64,000 nt of DNA. Source: JAHFTY01 sp964584785 (GTDB taxonomy: Bacteria; Acidobacteriota; Terriglobia; 20CM-2-55-15). Shown here one piece after another: positions 1-7,656 of this stretch. The stretch spans positions 59,808-123,807 of the forward strand of contig CAZPBY010000013.1 in the NCBI GenBank assembly GCA_964584785.1, read 5' to 3'. The number at the start of each line of letters is the position of its first letter. Position 1 is the stretch's first letter. The notes beneath the pieces are model-generated. The model did not search any database and was not told the origin of the DNA. It worked only from the letters and a program-made list of their open reading frames with translations. Position numbers and translations under genes: made by a program.

Positions 1-1571
1 TGTTCGTTTTGTTCATAGCCTGCGCCAACGTGGCAAATCTTCTGATGGTACGGTCCAATGCGCGTGAGCATGAGATGGCGATTCGCGTGGCGATCGGGGC
101 GAGCCGCTGGCAGGTTGCGCGTCAGCTGTTGGTGGAAAGCCTCATCCTGTCGTGCGCCGGAGGAGCGCTGGGTGTGCTGCTGGCCTATTTTGGCGTCGGC
201 GCGCTGTTGACGCTTGCTCCGCAAGTCCTGCCTCGCATTCAGGAAGTGCGCATCGACACCGCCGTCCTGATGTTCACGCTCGCGATCTCTATCGCCACCG
301 GACTTATCTTCGGTTTCGTCCCGGCGCTGCAGTTGTCCAGACCCAACCTGAACGACACACTGAAGGAAACGGGGCGCGGGAACATCGGCGGCCGGCGGCA
401 GCGGATCCGTCACGCTTTAGTGATTGCGGAGGTAGCGGTGTCCCTCATGCTGCTGATCGGCGCAACGCTGACCATCCGAAGTTTCATGAGACTCGAGCGC
501 GTGAACCCCGGATTCGAGCCGCACCATGCGCTGGCGGTAACGGTGGGTCTGCCGCAACAGAAGTATCCCGCCGGCGAAGCCAGAATTCGATTCGTCGATC
601 GAGTGCTGACCGAGATTCGTTCCCTGCCTGGCGTCGAGTCCGTCGGCGTAGGTCACGCCCTCCCGTTTATCAATGATTACGTCGTAGCGATCATGGCCGA
701 AGGTCAGCCCATACCGAATCCGGCGGAGCGTCCTTCAACAAATTACTATTCGATCACGCCGGATTACTTTAAAGCCGTCGGCATCCCCCTGATCCGCGGA
801 CGTGCATTCACGGAGACGGACACTGCCGATTCGCCACGCGTTGCCGTGGTGAGCCAAACGCTGGTGAAGCGCTTCTTCCCGAATGAAGACCCGATTGGAA
901 AGCGGATACTTCTCAGTCAGGGTCCGGACGCATGGCGCGAAATCGTGGGTGTTGTAGGCGACGTGAAACAGTACGGCCTCGACCAGGAGACGACCATGCA
1001 GGCGTATGAGCCGTACACACAAATGACGTTCTCAACGATGATGTTCGTGGTGAGAACGTCGTCGGATCCTGCGTCGTTCACGCAATCCGTTCGCAGCAGG
1101 GTGCTCTCCGTGGACAGGGACCAGCCGGTCACGGCTGTCCGGCCATTGGATCAAGCCATTGCCGAATCGATCGGAGCCCGAAGATTCTCCACCGGCTTGC
1201 TGACGGCATTCGCGGCCATCGCCCTGATTCTGGCCTCGGTCGGGTTGTATGGCGTCATGGCATATCTCGTCACACAACGCACCCACGAAATCGGGCTGCG
1301 CATGGCGCTCGGCGCTCAGCGCGCGAGTGTGTTCAAACTTGTCATCGGACAGGGCCTCCTGCTGACCGCGATCGGGTTGGTTGCCGGGATCGGCGGGGCA
1401 TTCGGCGTGACGCGACTCATGTCGACGATGCTCTACGAGATCAGCACCACGGACCCGGCAACATTCATCGTTATACCGCTCATCCTCGCATCTGTAGCGC
1501 TGTTGGCCTGCTACATTCCTGCCCGGCGCGCGACTAAAGTGGACCCGATGGTCGCGCTCCGATACGAGTAA
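1..1571 (+). CDS. ADOP-type ABC transporter permease (5' truncated)
   Basis: C-terminal part of a MacB/FtsX-like permease; the reading frame is open to the window edge, so the start lies outside. About 520 residues are visible. Seen: a run matching the first FtsX domain (ANVANLL, MAIRVAIGAS), transmembrane stretches, a large extracytoplasmic MacB-PCD-like domain (about residues 165-370), then a second FtsX domain with HEIGLRMALGA and a closing PARRATKVDPMVALRYE. This duplicated FtsX plus PCD layout is that of the ADOP (acidobacterial duplicated orphan permease) family, which lacks its own ATPase. The substrate is unknown; the family is generally linked to export or lipoprotein/peptide handling. 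A hairpin with a T-run follows the stop. Confidence 0.93.
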   Translation, partial: FVLFIACANVANLLMVRSNAREHEMAIRVAIGASRWQVARQLLVESLILSCAGGALGVLLAYFGVGALLTLAPQVLPRIQEVRIDTAVLMFTLAISIATGLIFGFVPALQLSRPNLNDTLKETGRGNIGGRRQRIRHALVIAEVAVSLMLLIGATLTIRSFMRLERVNPGFEPHHALAVTVGLPQQKYPAGEARIRFVDRVLTEIRSLPGVESVGVGHALPFINDYVVAIMAEGQPIPNPAERPSTNYYSITPDYFKAVGIPLIRGRAFTETDTADSPRVAVVSQTLVKRFFPNEDPIGKRILLSQGPDAWREIVGVVGDVKQYGLDQETTMQAYEPYTQMTFSTMMFVVRTSSDPASFTQSVRSRVLSVDRDQPVTAVRPLDQAIAESIGARRFSTGLLTAFAAIALILASVGLYGVMAYLVTQRTHEIGLRMALGAQRASVFKLVIGQGLLLTAIGLVAGIGGAFGVTRLMSTMLYEISTTDPATFIVIPLILASVALLACYIPARRATKVDPMVALRYE

Positions 1572-1602
1572 CCGTCGGCAGCCGCCGGTTCCGCGATTTT
1601 TT
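1570..1602 (+). terminator. Probable rho-independent terminator after the ADOP permease
   Basis: An imperfect hairpin (AACCG...CGGTT arms within 1570-1590) overlaps the stop codon and is followed by a six-T run at 1597-1602. The stem is short, so termination efficiency is uncertain. Confidence 0.5.
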
Positions 1603-1740
1603 CTGAAACGACATGTATCTATCGTTCTGTCCACCAACTTGGTTGGATGGGGAACCGGACCTCCGCTAAGCCACTCAAAACACGAAGGCTGCCGGTGGGC
1701 AGTGGTCGTGCTCATAGCGGGGCAAGCAAAGGAGGTCCGG

Positions 1741-2049
1741 ATGAAAAGTTTGCTAGGGAACCTGATTATCGTGAGTCCCGCTAGCGCAACTATCCGTAAA
1801 TTTCGATATACGCCGAAGGCCATTGTGACGATAGGCGTCGCATGCCTGATGTGTTTCGGTGTCGTCGTGGCGCTTTGCGCCGTGCCGAAGCTCGTGACGG
1901 ACCTCGAGCAAGAAAGTCTGGAAACGGAAAACCAGCAGCTGAAAGTAACCAATCGGAATCAGCAGCTCAAAGTTGAAACGATCGACAGCGAGCTCTCGAA
2001 CCTTGAAGCTCAATCCGAGCGCATCAAGGAGTTGATCGACACAGAGTAA
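1741..2049 (+). CDS. Small membrane-anchored coiled-coil protein, M23-peptidase N-terminus-like
   Basis: 102 residues. The start is ATG 1741, eight bases after a strong AAAGGAGG ribosome binding site; longer in-frame starts lack one. Residues 1-25 resemble the conserved N-terminus of M23 (LytM) endopeptidases (IIVSPASATIRKFRYTPKAI), residues 26-48 are one membrane span and 50-102 a charged heptad-like coiled coil. In M23 proteins such a module precedes a zinc peptidase domain, which is absent here; a good terminator follows the stop directly. It may be a stand-alone regulator or adaptor, or the surviving N-terminus of a truncated peptidase gene. No function can be assigned. Confidence 0.75.
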   Translation: MKSLLGNLIIVSPASATIRKFRYTPKAIVTIGVACLMCFGVVVALCAVPKLVTDLEQESLETENQQLKVTNRNQQLKVETIDSELSNLEAQSERIKELIDTE

Positions 2050-2071
2050 ATCGACCTTCGCTCCCCCAATT

Positions 2072-2118
2072 GGCTGGCGGTAACTCTACCCGGTTCCGCC
2101 AGCCCTTTTTTTTCTTTT
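2072..2118 (+). terminator. Strong rho-independent terminator
   Basis: A perfect 9-bp stem GGCTGGCGG/CCGCCAGCC (2072-2080 and 2096-2104) with a 15-base loop is followed by a long T-tract (2105-2118). It ends transcription of the small coiled-coil gene and insulates the MarR gene. Confidence 0.88.
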
Positions 2119-2124
2119 CCAGAT

Positions 2125-2144
2125 TCGTTCGATTTGACGAACGA
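2125..2144 (+). promoter_or_regulatory. Inverted-repeat operator candidate upstream of the MarR gene
   Basis: Perfect 7-bp inverted repeat TCGTTCG-N6-CGAACGA, eight bases before the GTG start candidate of the MarR gene. MarR dimers typically bind such pseudo-palindromes over their own promoters, so autorepression of the marR-SRPBCC pair is inferred. Confidence 0.6.
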
Positions 2145-2152
2145 TTTTCGCT

Positions 2153-2614
2153 GTGCAGAATGGCTGCATGCTCGATGGACTGGTTCTGGATGTACAGCGT
2201 TGCTACCCGCAGATTTATCTTGCCTGCCACGTGGACCACATTCGCGCGTCGACCACAAAATGGCGGCTCTCGTCGCGCGACGCGTCGATTCTGTCGCATC
2301 TGAGCGCGCGCAACGGCACAAGCCCGCGAGTGTTGGGCGCTCATCTGGGCGTTGTTCCGTCGACGCTGTCGGCCGCGATCGCGCGGCTTGCGAAATACGG
2401 TTACATCCGAAGCGTCGCAGACTCCGGCGATCGGCGGCGGCGCGAACTCTGGTTGACCGATCTCGGAGCGCAGGCGATGCGATCCACGTCCGTTCTGGAT
2501 GCCGCCCGAGTTCGCCGAATGCTGAAGAAACTCACACCCGGTGAACGCAAAGCCGCAATCCACGGACTCTCGCTGCTGGCCCGCGCCGCCACCGCCCTTG
2601 GAGAAGACCAATGA
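2153..2614 (+). CDS. MarR-family transcriptional regulator
   Basis: 153 residues from GTG 2153; an ATG at 2168 (148 residues) is an equally plausible start, as neither has a clear ribosome binding site. Residues 35-110 form the winged helix: LSSRDASILSHL, then the recognition helix region LGVVPSTLSAAIARLAKYGYI, then the wing SGDRRRRELWLTDLG. Dimerisation helices lie at both ends. It is likely a ligand-responsive repressor. Its stop overlaps the start of the next gene by four bases (ATGA), so the two are translationally coupled, and a perfect inverted repeat lies just upstream. The regulated partner is therefore probably the SRPBCC protein. Confidence 0.88.
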   Translation: MQNGCMLDGLVLDVQRCYPQIYLACHVDHIRASTTKWRLSSRDASILSHLSARNGTSPRVLGAHLGVVPSTLSAAIARLAKYGYIRSVADSGDRRRRELWLTDLGAQAMRSTSVLDAARVRRMLKKLTPGERKAAIHGLSLLARAATALGEDQ

Positions 2615-3111
2615 AACTTGCGCTGATCATCATCGGATCGATCGTCGGACTCTTAATCCTGCTGGCTGCGGCCGCAACACTGATCGGATCGCGCATGCCT
2701 GCCGATCATACAGCCGCCAGATCGATGCAACTCAACCGCTCGCCGACCGACGTCTACGCGGTGCTGCGGAATTTCAGTCAGGCCGCCGAATGGAGACCGG
2801 ACGTGAAACGCGTCGAGATGATCGGCGCGGATCGCTTTCGTGAGCATGGATCGAACGGAGCCGTGACCTATCAAATCATGGAAGATGTGCCCGGCACCCG
2901 GCTTGTGACGAAGATCGTCGACGTCGATCTTGGTTATTCGGGGTCATGGGAATACACCCTGCAGCCATCCGGCGACGGCACCACTCTCACGATAACCGAA
3001 CGAGGAGTCGTCACGAATCCCCTGTTCCGCTTCATGTCTCGCTACGTGTTCGGCCACTACGCGACGATCGACGCGTACTTCCGCTCCCTCGAAGCCAAAC
3101 TCCAGCATTGA
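2611..3111 (+). CDS. Membrane-anchored SRPBCC (START-like) protein
   Basis: 166 residues. The N-terminal membrane segment (residues 3-26) is followed by a polyketide-cyclase/SRPBCC fold (about 38-163): MQLNRSPTDVYAVLRNFSQAAEWRPDVKRVEM is the usual opening strand-helix of the family (quoted only as its start; see residues 40-71). Such domains form a deep hydrophobic pocket for small ligands or lipids. It overlaps the MarR gene by four bases, so both probably answer the same signal. The ligand is unknown. A GC-rich hairpin (3119-3135) lies just after the stop and may terminate the transcript. Confidence 0.85.
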   Translation: MKLALIIIGSIVGLLILLAAAATLIGSRMPADHTAARSMQLNRSPTDVYAVLRNFSQAAEWRPDVKRVEMIGADRFREHGSNGAVTYQIMEDVPGTRLVTKIVDVDLGYSGSWEYTLQPSGDGTTLTITERGVVTNPLFRFMSRYVFGHYATIDAYFRSLEAKLQH

Positions 3112-3140
3112 ACCTTCCGCACGCCGGAGGCGTGCACACA

Positions 3141-3158
3141 TTTAGCCGATGTGCTAAA
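3141..3158 (+). promoter_or_regulatory. ArsR-type operator candidate
   Basis: Perfect inverted repeat TTTAGC-N6-GCTAAA inside an AT-rich promoter-like stretch, 49 bases before the chosen ATG of the ArsR gene. Small ArsR/SmtB regulators bind imperfect 12-2-12 type repeats at their own promoters; autoregulation of the arsR-VOC pair is inferred. Confidence 0.6.
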
Positions 3159-3206
3159 TATTTCCGCGTGGCCAAGAAGGTTGCAGGTTTGGAACCGAAG
3201 GCCCGG

Positions 3207-3485
3207 ATGGATGCCTACGAAGCCGTGTTCACGGCCCTGGCTCATCCGGTTCGAAGACGCATTCTGCTGACACTTAATTTCGAAGGCGGATCGATGACGG
3301 CCGGCCAGATCGCAGATGTGTTCGAGCACGCCTGGCCGACCACAACACGCCACATTCAGGTACTCGAATCCGCCGGCTTGCTCTATCACGAGCGGGACGG
3401 ACGAAGCCGCGTTTACTACATCAACCGGCGTCGACTCGAGCTTGTGCGCGATTGGCTGGCATGGTTTTCAAAGGATCCACGCTGA
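3207..3485 (+). CDS. ArsR/SmtB-family winged-helix regulator
   Basis: 92 residues from ATG 3207, preceded by GAAGG and matching the family start (MDAYEAVFTALAHPVRRRIL); a GTG at 3168 would add 13 residues but has no ribosome binding site. The winged helix covers nearly the whole protein, with recognition helix WPTTTRHIQVLESAGLL and wing ERDGRSRVYYI. There are no cysteine metal-site motifs (no ELCVCDL), so it is probably not a metal sensor but of the SdpR-like type often paired with SRPBCC or VOC genes. It precedes the VOC gene by 15 bases and has a TTTAGC/GCTAAA inverted repeat upstream. Confidence 0.85.
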   Translation: MDAYEAVFTALAHPVRRRILLTLNFEGGSMTAGQIADVFEHAWPTTTRHIQVLESAGLLYHERDGRSRVYYINRRRLELVRDWLAWFSKDPR

Positions 3486-3500
3486 CTTAACGGAGGACTC

Positions 3501-3911
3501 ATGGCAACGAAGAAGAAGGCGGTTCAACAGGATGTGCCGAACATGTTTCGGCTTAACGTCGAAGTGGGAAACATCGATCAGGCCGCGGAGTTTTACAGCA
3601 AGTTGTTCGGGATCGTGGGACGAAAGCAGGCGGGCTCGCGCTGTTACTTCACCTGCGGCGCGGTGACTTTGCAGGTAGTCGGTGTTCCGCATCCGCATCC
3701 GGCAGCCAAAGCGTTGTACTTCACGGTCAACGATCTCGATGCCATCTTCGAGCGCGCCAAAGCGCTGAAGTGCCTTTCCAAAGAGGATGTGCACGGCGTC
3801 TCCGGCGGAGCGATCACGGTGCGTCCGTGGGGTGAGCGTTCGTTCTATGCCGTGGATCAATGGGAAAATCCGCTATGTTTCGTCGAGGCCGGAACGGTAT
3901 ATCCCGGATAG
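3501..3911 (+). CDS. VOC-family (glyoxalase/bleomycin-resistance-like) protein
   Basis: 136 residues, ATG after a GGAGG ribosome binding site. One vicinal-oxygen-chelate domain (two beta-alpha-beta-beta-beta units) spans about residues 13-132, with FRLNVEVGNIDQAAEFYSKLFG opening the first unit (residues 16-37) and ERSFYAVDQWENPLCFVE closing the second. The usual C-terminal metal-ligand Glu may be the E in FVEAG. Substrate unknown. It is co-transcribed with ArsR, and VOC proteins commonly accompany DGPF/YCII proteins and ECF42 sigma factors, as here. Its stop abuts the convergent YCII gene. Confidence 0.87.
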   Translation: MATKKKAVQQDVPNMFRLNVEVGNIDQAAEFYSKLFGIVGRKQAGSRCYFTCGAVTLQVVGVPHPHPAAKALYFTVNDLDAIFERAKALKCLSKEDVHGVSGGAITVRPWGERSFYAVDQWENPLCFVEAGTVYPG

Positions 3912-3912
3912 A

Positions 3913-4272
3913 TCAAGAGGCCGACGGCAGACCTGCGACCTCCATAACGGGGCGGATTTCGACCGTCCCGCGGCGTGCGCCTGGGATTTGCGAAGCTATG
4001 CTGATCGCCTCGTCGAGGTTCTTCGCATCGACCATGAAGAAACCGCCGAGCTGCTCGCGCGTCTCGGCAAACGGGCCATCGGTGATGAACCGCTTCCCTT
4101 CCCTGACGCGAACACTCGTCGCCATGGAGGTGGGATGGAGCGGAGCGGCAGCCACGTATTGGCCGTTGGCGTGGATCTGCTGAGCAAGTTCAGCGGATTC
4201 GACGTAACACTCCGCTCTCTCGCTTTCGTTCAAGGCGGTCTCGTTGAGGTAGATCAGCAGCATGTACTTCAT
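3913..4272 (-). CDS. YCII-related DGPF-motif protein, ECF42 partner
   Basis: 119 residues from ATG 4272, with AGGGAG as ribosome binding site; longer frames upstream would run through the promoter. The single YCII/DGPF domain carries MKYMLLIY at the start and the family signature ITDGPFAETREQLGGF at residues 63-78. Family members are ferredoxin-like-fold dimers of unknown or YciI-like hydrolase function. The gene is divergent from the sigma factor at 4349; DGPF genes are the standard partners and predicted targets of ECF42 sigma factors. An ECF42-like promoter (TGTCGA, 17 bp, CGATC) stands right upstream. Confidence 0.9.
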   Translation of the reverse strand: MKYMLLIYLNETALNESERAECYVESAELAQQIHANGQYVAAAPLHPTSMATSVRVREGKRFITDGPFAETREQLGGFFMVDAKNLDEAISIASQIPGARRGTVEIRPVMEVAGLPSAS

Positions 4273-4291
4273 CGTTTTTCTCCCTGAAATA

Positions 4292-4319
4292 GATCGAACG
4301 GCCGGAGCCGCAATCGACA
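4292..4319 (-). promoter_or_regulatory. ECF42-type promoter of the DGPF gene
   Basis: Reading the minus strand, TGTCGA (4319-4314) is separated by 17 bp from CGATC (4296-4292), about 20 bases before the YCII ATG. These match the -35 TGTCGA and -10 CGA/TC motif reported for ECF42 sigma factors. A second TGTCGA copy lies at 4328-4323. Confidence 0.6.
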
Positions 4320-4348
4320 CTCTCGACAAAAATTATCTATCATAAGCG

Positions 4349-5599
4349 ATGCTTTCGGATGCTCACGCTGCTCTGGATTCGGTTTACCGCTCGGAATGGG
4401 GCCGGATTCTGGCCACTCTGATTCGGCTCTTCGGCGATTTCGATATCGCTGAAGATGCCGCGCAGGAGGCCTTCGCCGCGGCAATCGACCACTGGCAAAT
4501 CGCAGGCATACCCGAGTTTCCGCGGGCCTGGATCATCCAGACGGCGCGCCACAAGGCGATCGATCGCATCCGGCGCCGCGCAAAACTGAGCGAAATCGTC
4601 GAGACGAATCCGGAGTTCACGGAAGAGCAGACGGTCACGCAGCCCGACACCACCGAAATCCCCGACGATCGCCTTCGCCTCATCTTCACCTGCTGCCATC
4701 CCGCGCTGGCGCCGGATGCGCAGGTCGTCCTGACGCTTCGCACGCTCGGCGGCCTCGAAACGGAAGAGATTGCGCGAGCTTTTCTGGTGCCTGCCGCGAC
4801 GATGGCGCAACGGCTGGTCCGCGCAAAACGAAAGATTCGTGACGCGGGCATCCCTTACAGCGTGCCCGACACCAACGATTTGCCCGAGCGTTTAGACTCG
4901 GTGCTCGCGGTGATCTATCTGATCTTCAATGAGGGATACGCCGCAACCAGCGGCGGAGGGCTGGTCCGAACCGATCTTTGCAGCGAAGCCATTCGGCTGA
5001 CGCGGCTGGTGCGGGCTCTGATGGCGCCTCAGCCGCCCGCAGAAGCGACGGCGCTTCTCGCTCTGATGCTCCTTCAGGATTCGCGCCGCGATGCGCGGCA
5101 GGATCACGCCGGTGACCTCGTTCTTCTCGAGGATCAGGACCGAACGCGTTGGAATCGGGAACAGATCGCCGAAGCGCTGCCCCTCGTTGAAGAGGCATTT
5201 CGCGGTGGGCCGGGACCGTACACGGTGCAGGCGGCGATCGCCGCGCTTCACTGCCGTGCGTCAAAGCCGGAAGAGACGGATTGGCCGCAGATCGTCCGTC
5301 TGTATGATTTGCTCGGGCGTATGCACCCTTCGCCGATCGTGTCGCTCAATCGCGCCGTGGCCGTTGCGATGTTGGATGGACCGATGCGCGGTCTCTTGTT
5401 AATCGAAGAACTCGCAGAGGCCGGCGATCTCGACAACTATCATCTGTTGCATGCCGTGAGGGCCGACCTTTTCCGGCGACTCGGGAAACGAAACGAAGCA
5501 GCGTCAAGTTACAGGCGCGCGCTGGAGCTGGTCACAAACGACAGCGAACGGCGATTCCTCCAACGCCGCCTGCGCGAAGTGACGACGCCACACTCATGA
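4349..5599 (+). CDS. ECF42-like RNA polymerase sigma factor with C-terminal helical/TPR extension
   Basis: 416 residues, about twice the size of a basic ECF sigma. Sigma-2 region at residues 8-80 (LIRLFGDFDIAEDAAQEAFA; PRAWIIQTARHKAIDRIRRR) and sigma-4 at 107-160 (LTLRTLGGLETEEIARAFLV; MAQRLVRAKRKIRDAGI). The remaining 250 residues are the DUF6596/TPR-like extension (IFNEGYAATSGG; LYDLLGRMHPSPIVSLNRAVAVAML) characteristic of ECF42, which replaces an anti-sigma factor and is needed for activity in that group. No anti-sigma gene is nearby. It is divergent from a DGPF gene, the conserved context. The ATG at 4349 has no obvious ribosome binding site. Confidence 0.93.
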   Translation: MLSDAHAALDSVYRSEWGRILATLIRLFGDFDIAEDAAQEAFAAAIDHWQIAGIPEFPRAWIIQTARHKAIDRIRRRAKLSEIVETNPEFTEEQTVTQPDTTEIPDDRLRLIFTCCHPALAPDAQVVLTLRTLGGLETEEIARAFLVPAATMAQRLVRAKRKIRDAGIPYSVPDTNDLPERLDSVLAVIYLIFNEGYAATSGGGLVRTDLCSEAIRLTRLVRALMAPQPPAEATALLALMLLQDSRRDARQDHAGDLVLLEDQDRTRWNREQIAEALPLVEEAFRGGPGPYTVQAAIAALHCRASKPEETDWPQIVRLYDLLGRMHPSPIVSLNRAVAVAMLDGPMRGLLLIEELAEAGDLDNYHLLHAVRADLFRRLGKRNEAASSYRRALELVTNDSERRFLQRRLREVTTPHS

Positions 5600-5612
5600 T
5601 CGCTGTCCGGCT

Positions 5613-6656
5613 TCACTCCTTCGAGGCCGTATCCAATGTCGTGGGCATCATCAGGTAACCAGAAATTTTGTTCTTGGTAATCTCCGTGATCACCAGCTCG
5701 AGCGGCCGGCTCTCTTCCGGCATATAGAAGAGCACCGGTTTCCGGATGCCCTGTCCCCGAATCGGCAGGTTCCTGCCCTTGGCGCCAAACTGCAGCACCG
5801 CATCCATTTCCTGGGTTCCAACGTCGCCGCTCTTGATGGTGAGGTAGATATCCGGAGCGATCTCGGTTGGTTTTTTGTTTGTGATTTCGAAATCACGCCG
5901 GGTTCGCTCGGCGCGCTGGTTCATACTCGTCAAAGCCGCCTGATGCGTGGCGACGCGGTCATTCAGGCCGGAGATCTCGCGGCTGCTGGTCTGCTGCGAC
6001 TCCCTCAGCTGCTGTTTGAGTCCCTCCGACGAAGCCGTCGATTCCTGGCGCAGACTCAGAATTTCTCCGTTGAGCCTGGCAATCTGAGCCTCGAGTTGCG
6101 CCACGTGGACGCTCGATTCTCTCTGATTCGATTCCAGGCCGGACAATCTCGCCTGAACCGCCTGCAGGCTTCGATTCACGTCGTCACGGACTCGCTGTCC
6201 AACTTGATTTGCAATCGACTGGGCTTGAGTCCGGGCGGTCCGCATGTTCGTCTTCATGTCCTCCTTGAGGCCGTCCATTTGATCTGTGATTGCGGGAAGG
6301 CTGGCCGTCAACTGCCCCTCGACGGCATTCAAACGATTGCCCAGACCGCTGGCAACATCCTTCAATCCGACCATATCGGCAACCGCAAGTTTCTGGTTCC
6401 GCAAAGCCGGGTAACTGAACCAGACAGCAGCCGCGAGCGCCACGATCAGAATTCCGAGAATGACGGACAGTATTTTCGTGCGCCGCTGGTGCTCCTCGTG
6501 TTGCTGGTCGACCAGAAGTCGCATGCGCCGCACATCGGATCTGGTTTGCTCAATCAGAGCGTCCTGGTGGAACTTGTCTTCCACTCTCTGCGCCTCGGGC
6601 TCGCCATCCCGCTGCTGCGAGTTAGGACCGAGATTCAGGACTTGCGCGTTTTGCAT
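5613..6656 (-). CDS. Single-pass membrane protein with long periplasmic coiled coil
   Basis: 347 residues from ATG 6656, seven bases after GGAGG; the longer frame to 6749 has no ribosome binding site. Residues 1-55 are a soluble, Gln-rich charged segment; about 56-75 a single membrane span (ILSVILGILIVALAAAVWF); 100-270 a long coiled coil rich in Q, R, L and E; 275-347 a small globular beta-rich C-terminal domain (PTEIAPDIYLTIKSGDVGTQ ... ISGYLMM). No named family is recognised. The type-II-like topology suggests an envelope or secretion accessory protein. It sits alone between the convergent sigma factor and purU. Confidence 0.82.
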   Translation of the reverse strand: MQNAQVLNLGPNSQQRDGEPEAQRVEDKFHQDALIEQTRSDVRRMRLLVDQQHEEHQRRTKILSVILGILIVALAAAVWFSYPALRNQKLAVADMVGLKDVASGLGNRLNAVEGQLTASLPAITDQMDGLKEDMKTNMRTARTQAQSIANQVGQRVRDDVNRSLQAVQARLSGLESNQRESSVHVAQLEAQIARLNGEILSLRQESTASSEGLKQQLRESQQTSSREISGLNDRVATHQAALTSMNQRAERTRRDFEITNKKPTEIAPDIYLTIKSGDVGTQEMDAVLQFGAKGRNLPIRGQGIRKPVLFYMPEESRPLELVITEITKNKISGYLMMPTTLDTASKE

Positions 6657-6782
6657 ATGAACCTCCGGGGCATTGGTAGCAGTTCTCGTTCCCGCAGGTT
6701 TGTTGTTGATCTGGAAGGCCCGGTCCGGCGGCCGGGGAAGGAGAGGCATGGAAATTTTCTTACTGGCCGGTGAGAATACGAA

Positions 6783-7646
6783 CTAGTCGAACACGACAGT
6801 TTTGTTTCCGTAGCACAGGATGCGGTGCTCGAGATGCCACTGTACCGCTCGCGACAGAACGATTCGCTCCAGGTCGCGTCCCTTCTGGACCAGGTCGTCG
6901 GCGCGATCGCGGTGAGTCACACGCATCACGTCCTGCTCGATGATCGGACCCTCGTCCAACACATTTGTCACATAGTGACTCGTGGCGCCAATCAACTTCA
7001 CTCCCCGTTCAAACGCAGCGTGATACGGACGAGCTCCGGTGAATGCCGGAAGAAAGGAATGATGGACGTTGATGATCTGTTGCGGATACTTCGCAACAAA
7101 ACTCGATGACAGCACCTGCATGTACCGTGCAAGCACGATCAGGCCGACGTTGCTGGCCCGCAGCAGTTCGATCTCCCGAGCCTCCGCTTCCGCCTTCGTT
7201 TCAGCGGTCACACTCACGTGATGAAACGGGATTCGATAGAAGTCGGCGAGCGGCTTCGCTTCTACATGGTTGCTGATCATCAGCGGAATCGCGCACCGCA
7301 GGTCGCCGGTGTTGTAGCGATGCAGCAGGTCGACCAGGCAGTGAAGATATCGTGAAACAAAAATCGCAACCACAGGCCGGCGCGGCCCCCATTCCAAACG
7401 CCAGTGCATTCCGAATTTCGATGCGATGGACGCGAACTCCCGCTGGAACGACGTTTCATCGAGGTCGAACTCGGCAAGGTCCCACTCCACGCGCATGAAA
7501 AACAACTTCTGATCGTTGTCCTGATGCTGATCGGCGTGAAGGATATTCGCATTGTGCCGATACAGAAACTCGGCGATGACCGCGACAAGACCCTTGCGGT
7601 CGGGACAATCGATCAGAAGAATGGCGGTGTCTCTTGGGACGCTCAC
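6783..7646 (-). CDS. purU: Formyltetrahydrofolate deformylase
   Basis: 287 residues, full length for PurU. It hydrolyses 10-formyl-THF to formate and THF, balancing one-carbon pools and supplying formate for purine synthesis. N-terminal ACT domain at residues 5-85 (LIDCPDRKGLVAVIAEFLY), then a formyltransferase-type catalytic domain with the Asn-His and Asp residues in INVHHSFLPAFTGARPYH and LDEGPIIEQD. It starts ten bases after the stop of the Ser/Thr kinase gene and is probably transcribed with it, an uncommon pairing. Confidence 0.95.
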   Translation of the reverse strand: MSVPRDTAILLIDCPDRKGLVAVIAEFLYRHNANILHADQHQDNDQKLFFMRVEWDLAEFDLDETSFQREFASIASKFGMHWRLEWGPRRPVVAIFVSRYLHCLVDLLHRYNTGDLRCAIPLMISNHVEAKPLADFYRIPFHHVSVTAETKAEAEAREIELLRASNVGLIVLARYMQVLSSSFVAKYPQQIINVHHSFLPAFTGARPYHAAFERGVKLIGATSHYVTNVLDEGPIIEQDVMRVTHRDRADDLVQKGRDLERIVLSRAVQWHLEHRILCYGNKTVVFD

Positions 7647-7656
7647 AGGTTTTCGA

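Noticed and set aside
1032..1952. A 306-codon open frame on the minus strand across the ADOP permease end
   Set aside because: Shadow of the permease and the small coiled-coil gene, with low-complexity composition and no ribosome binding site.
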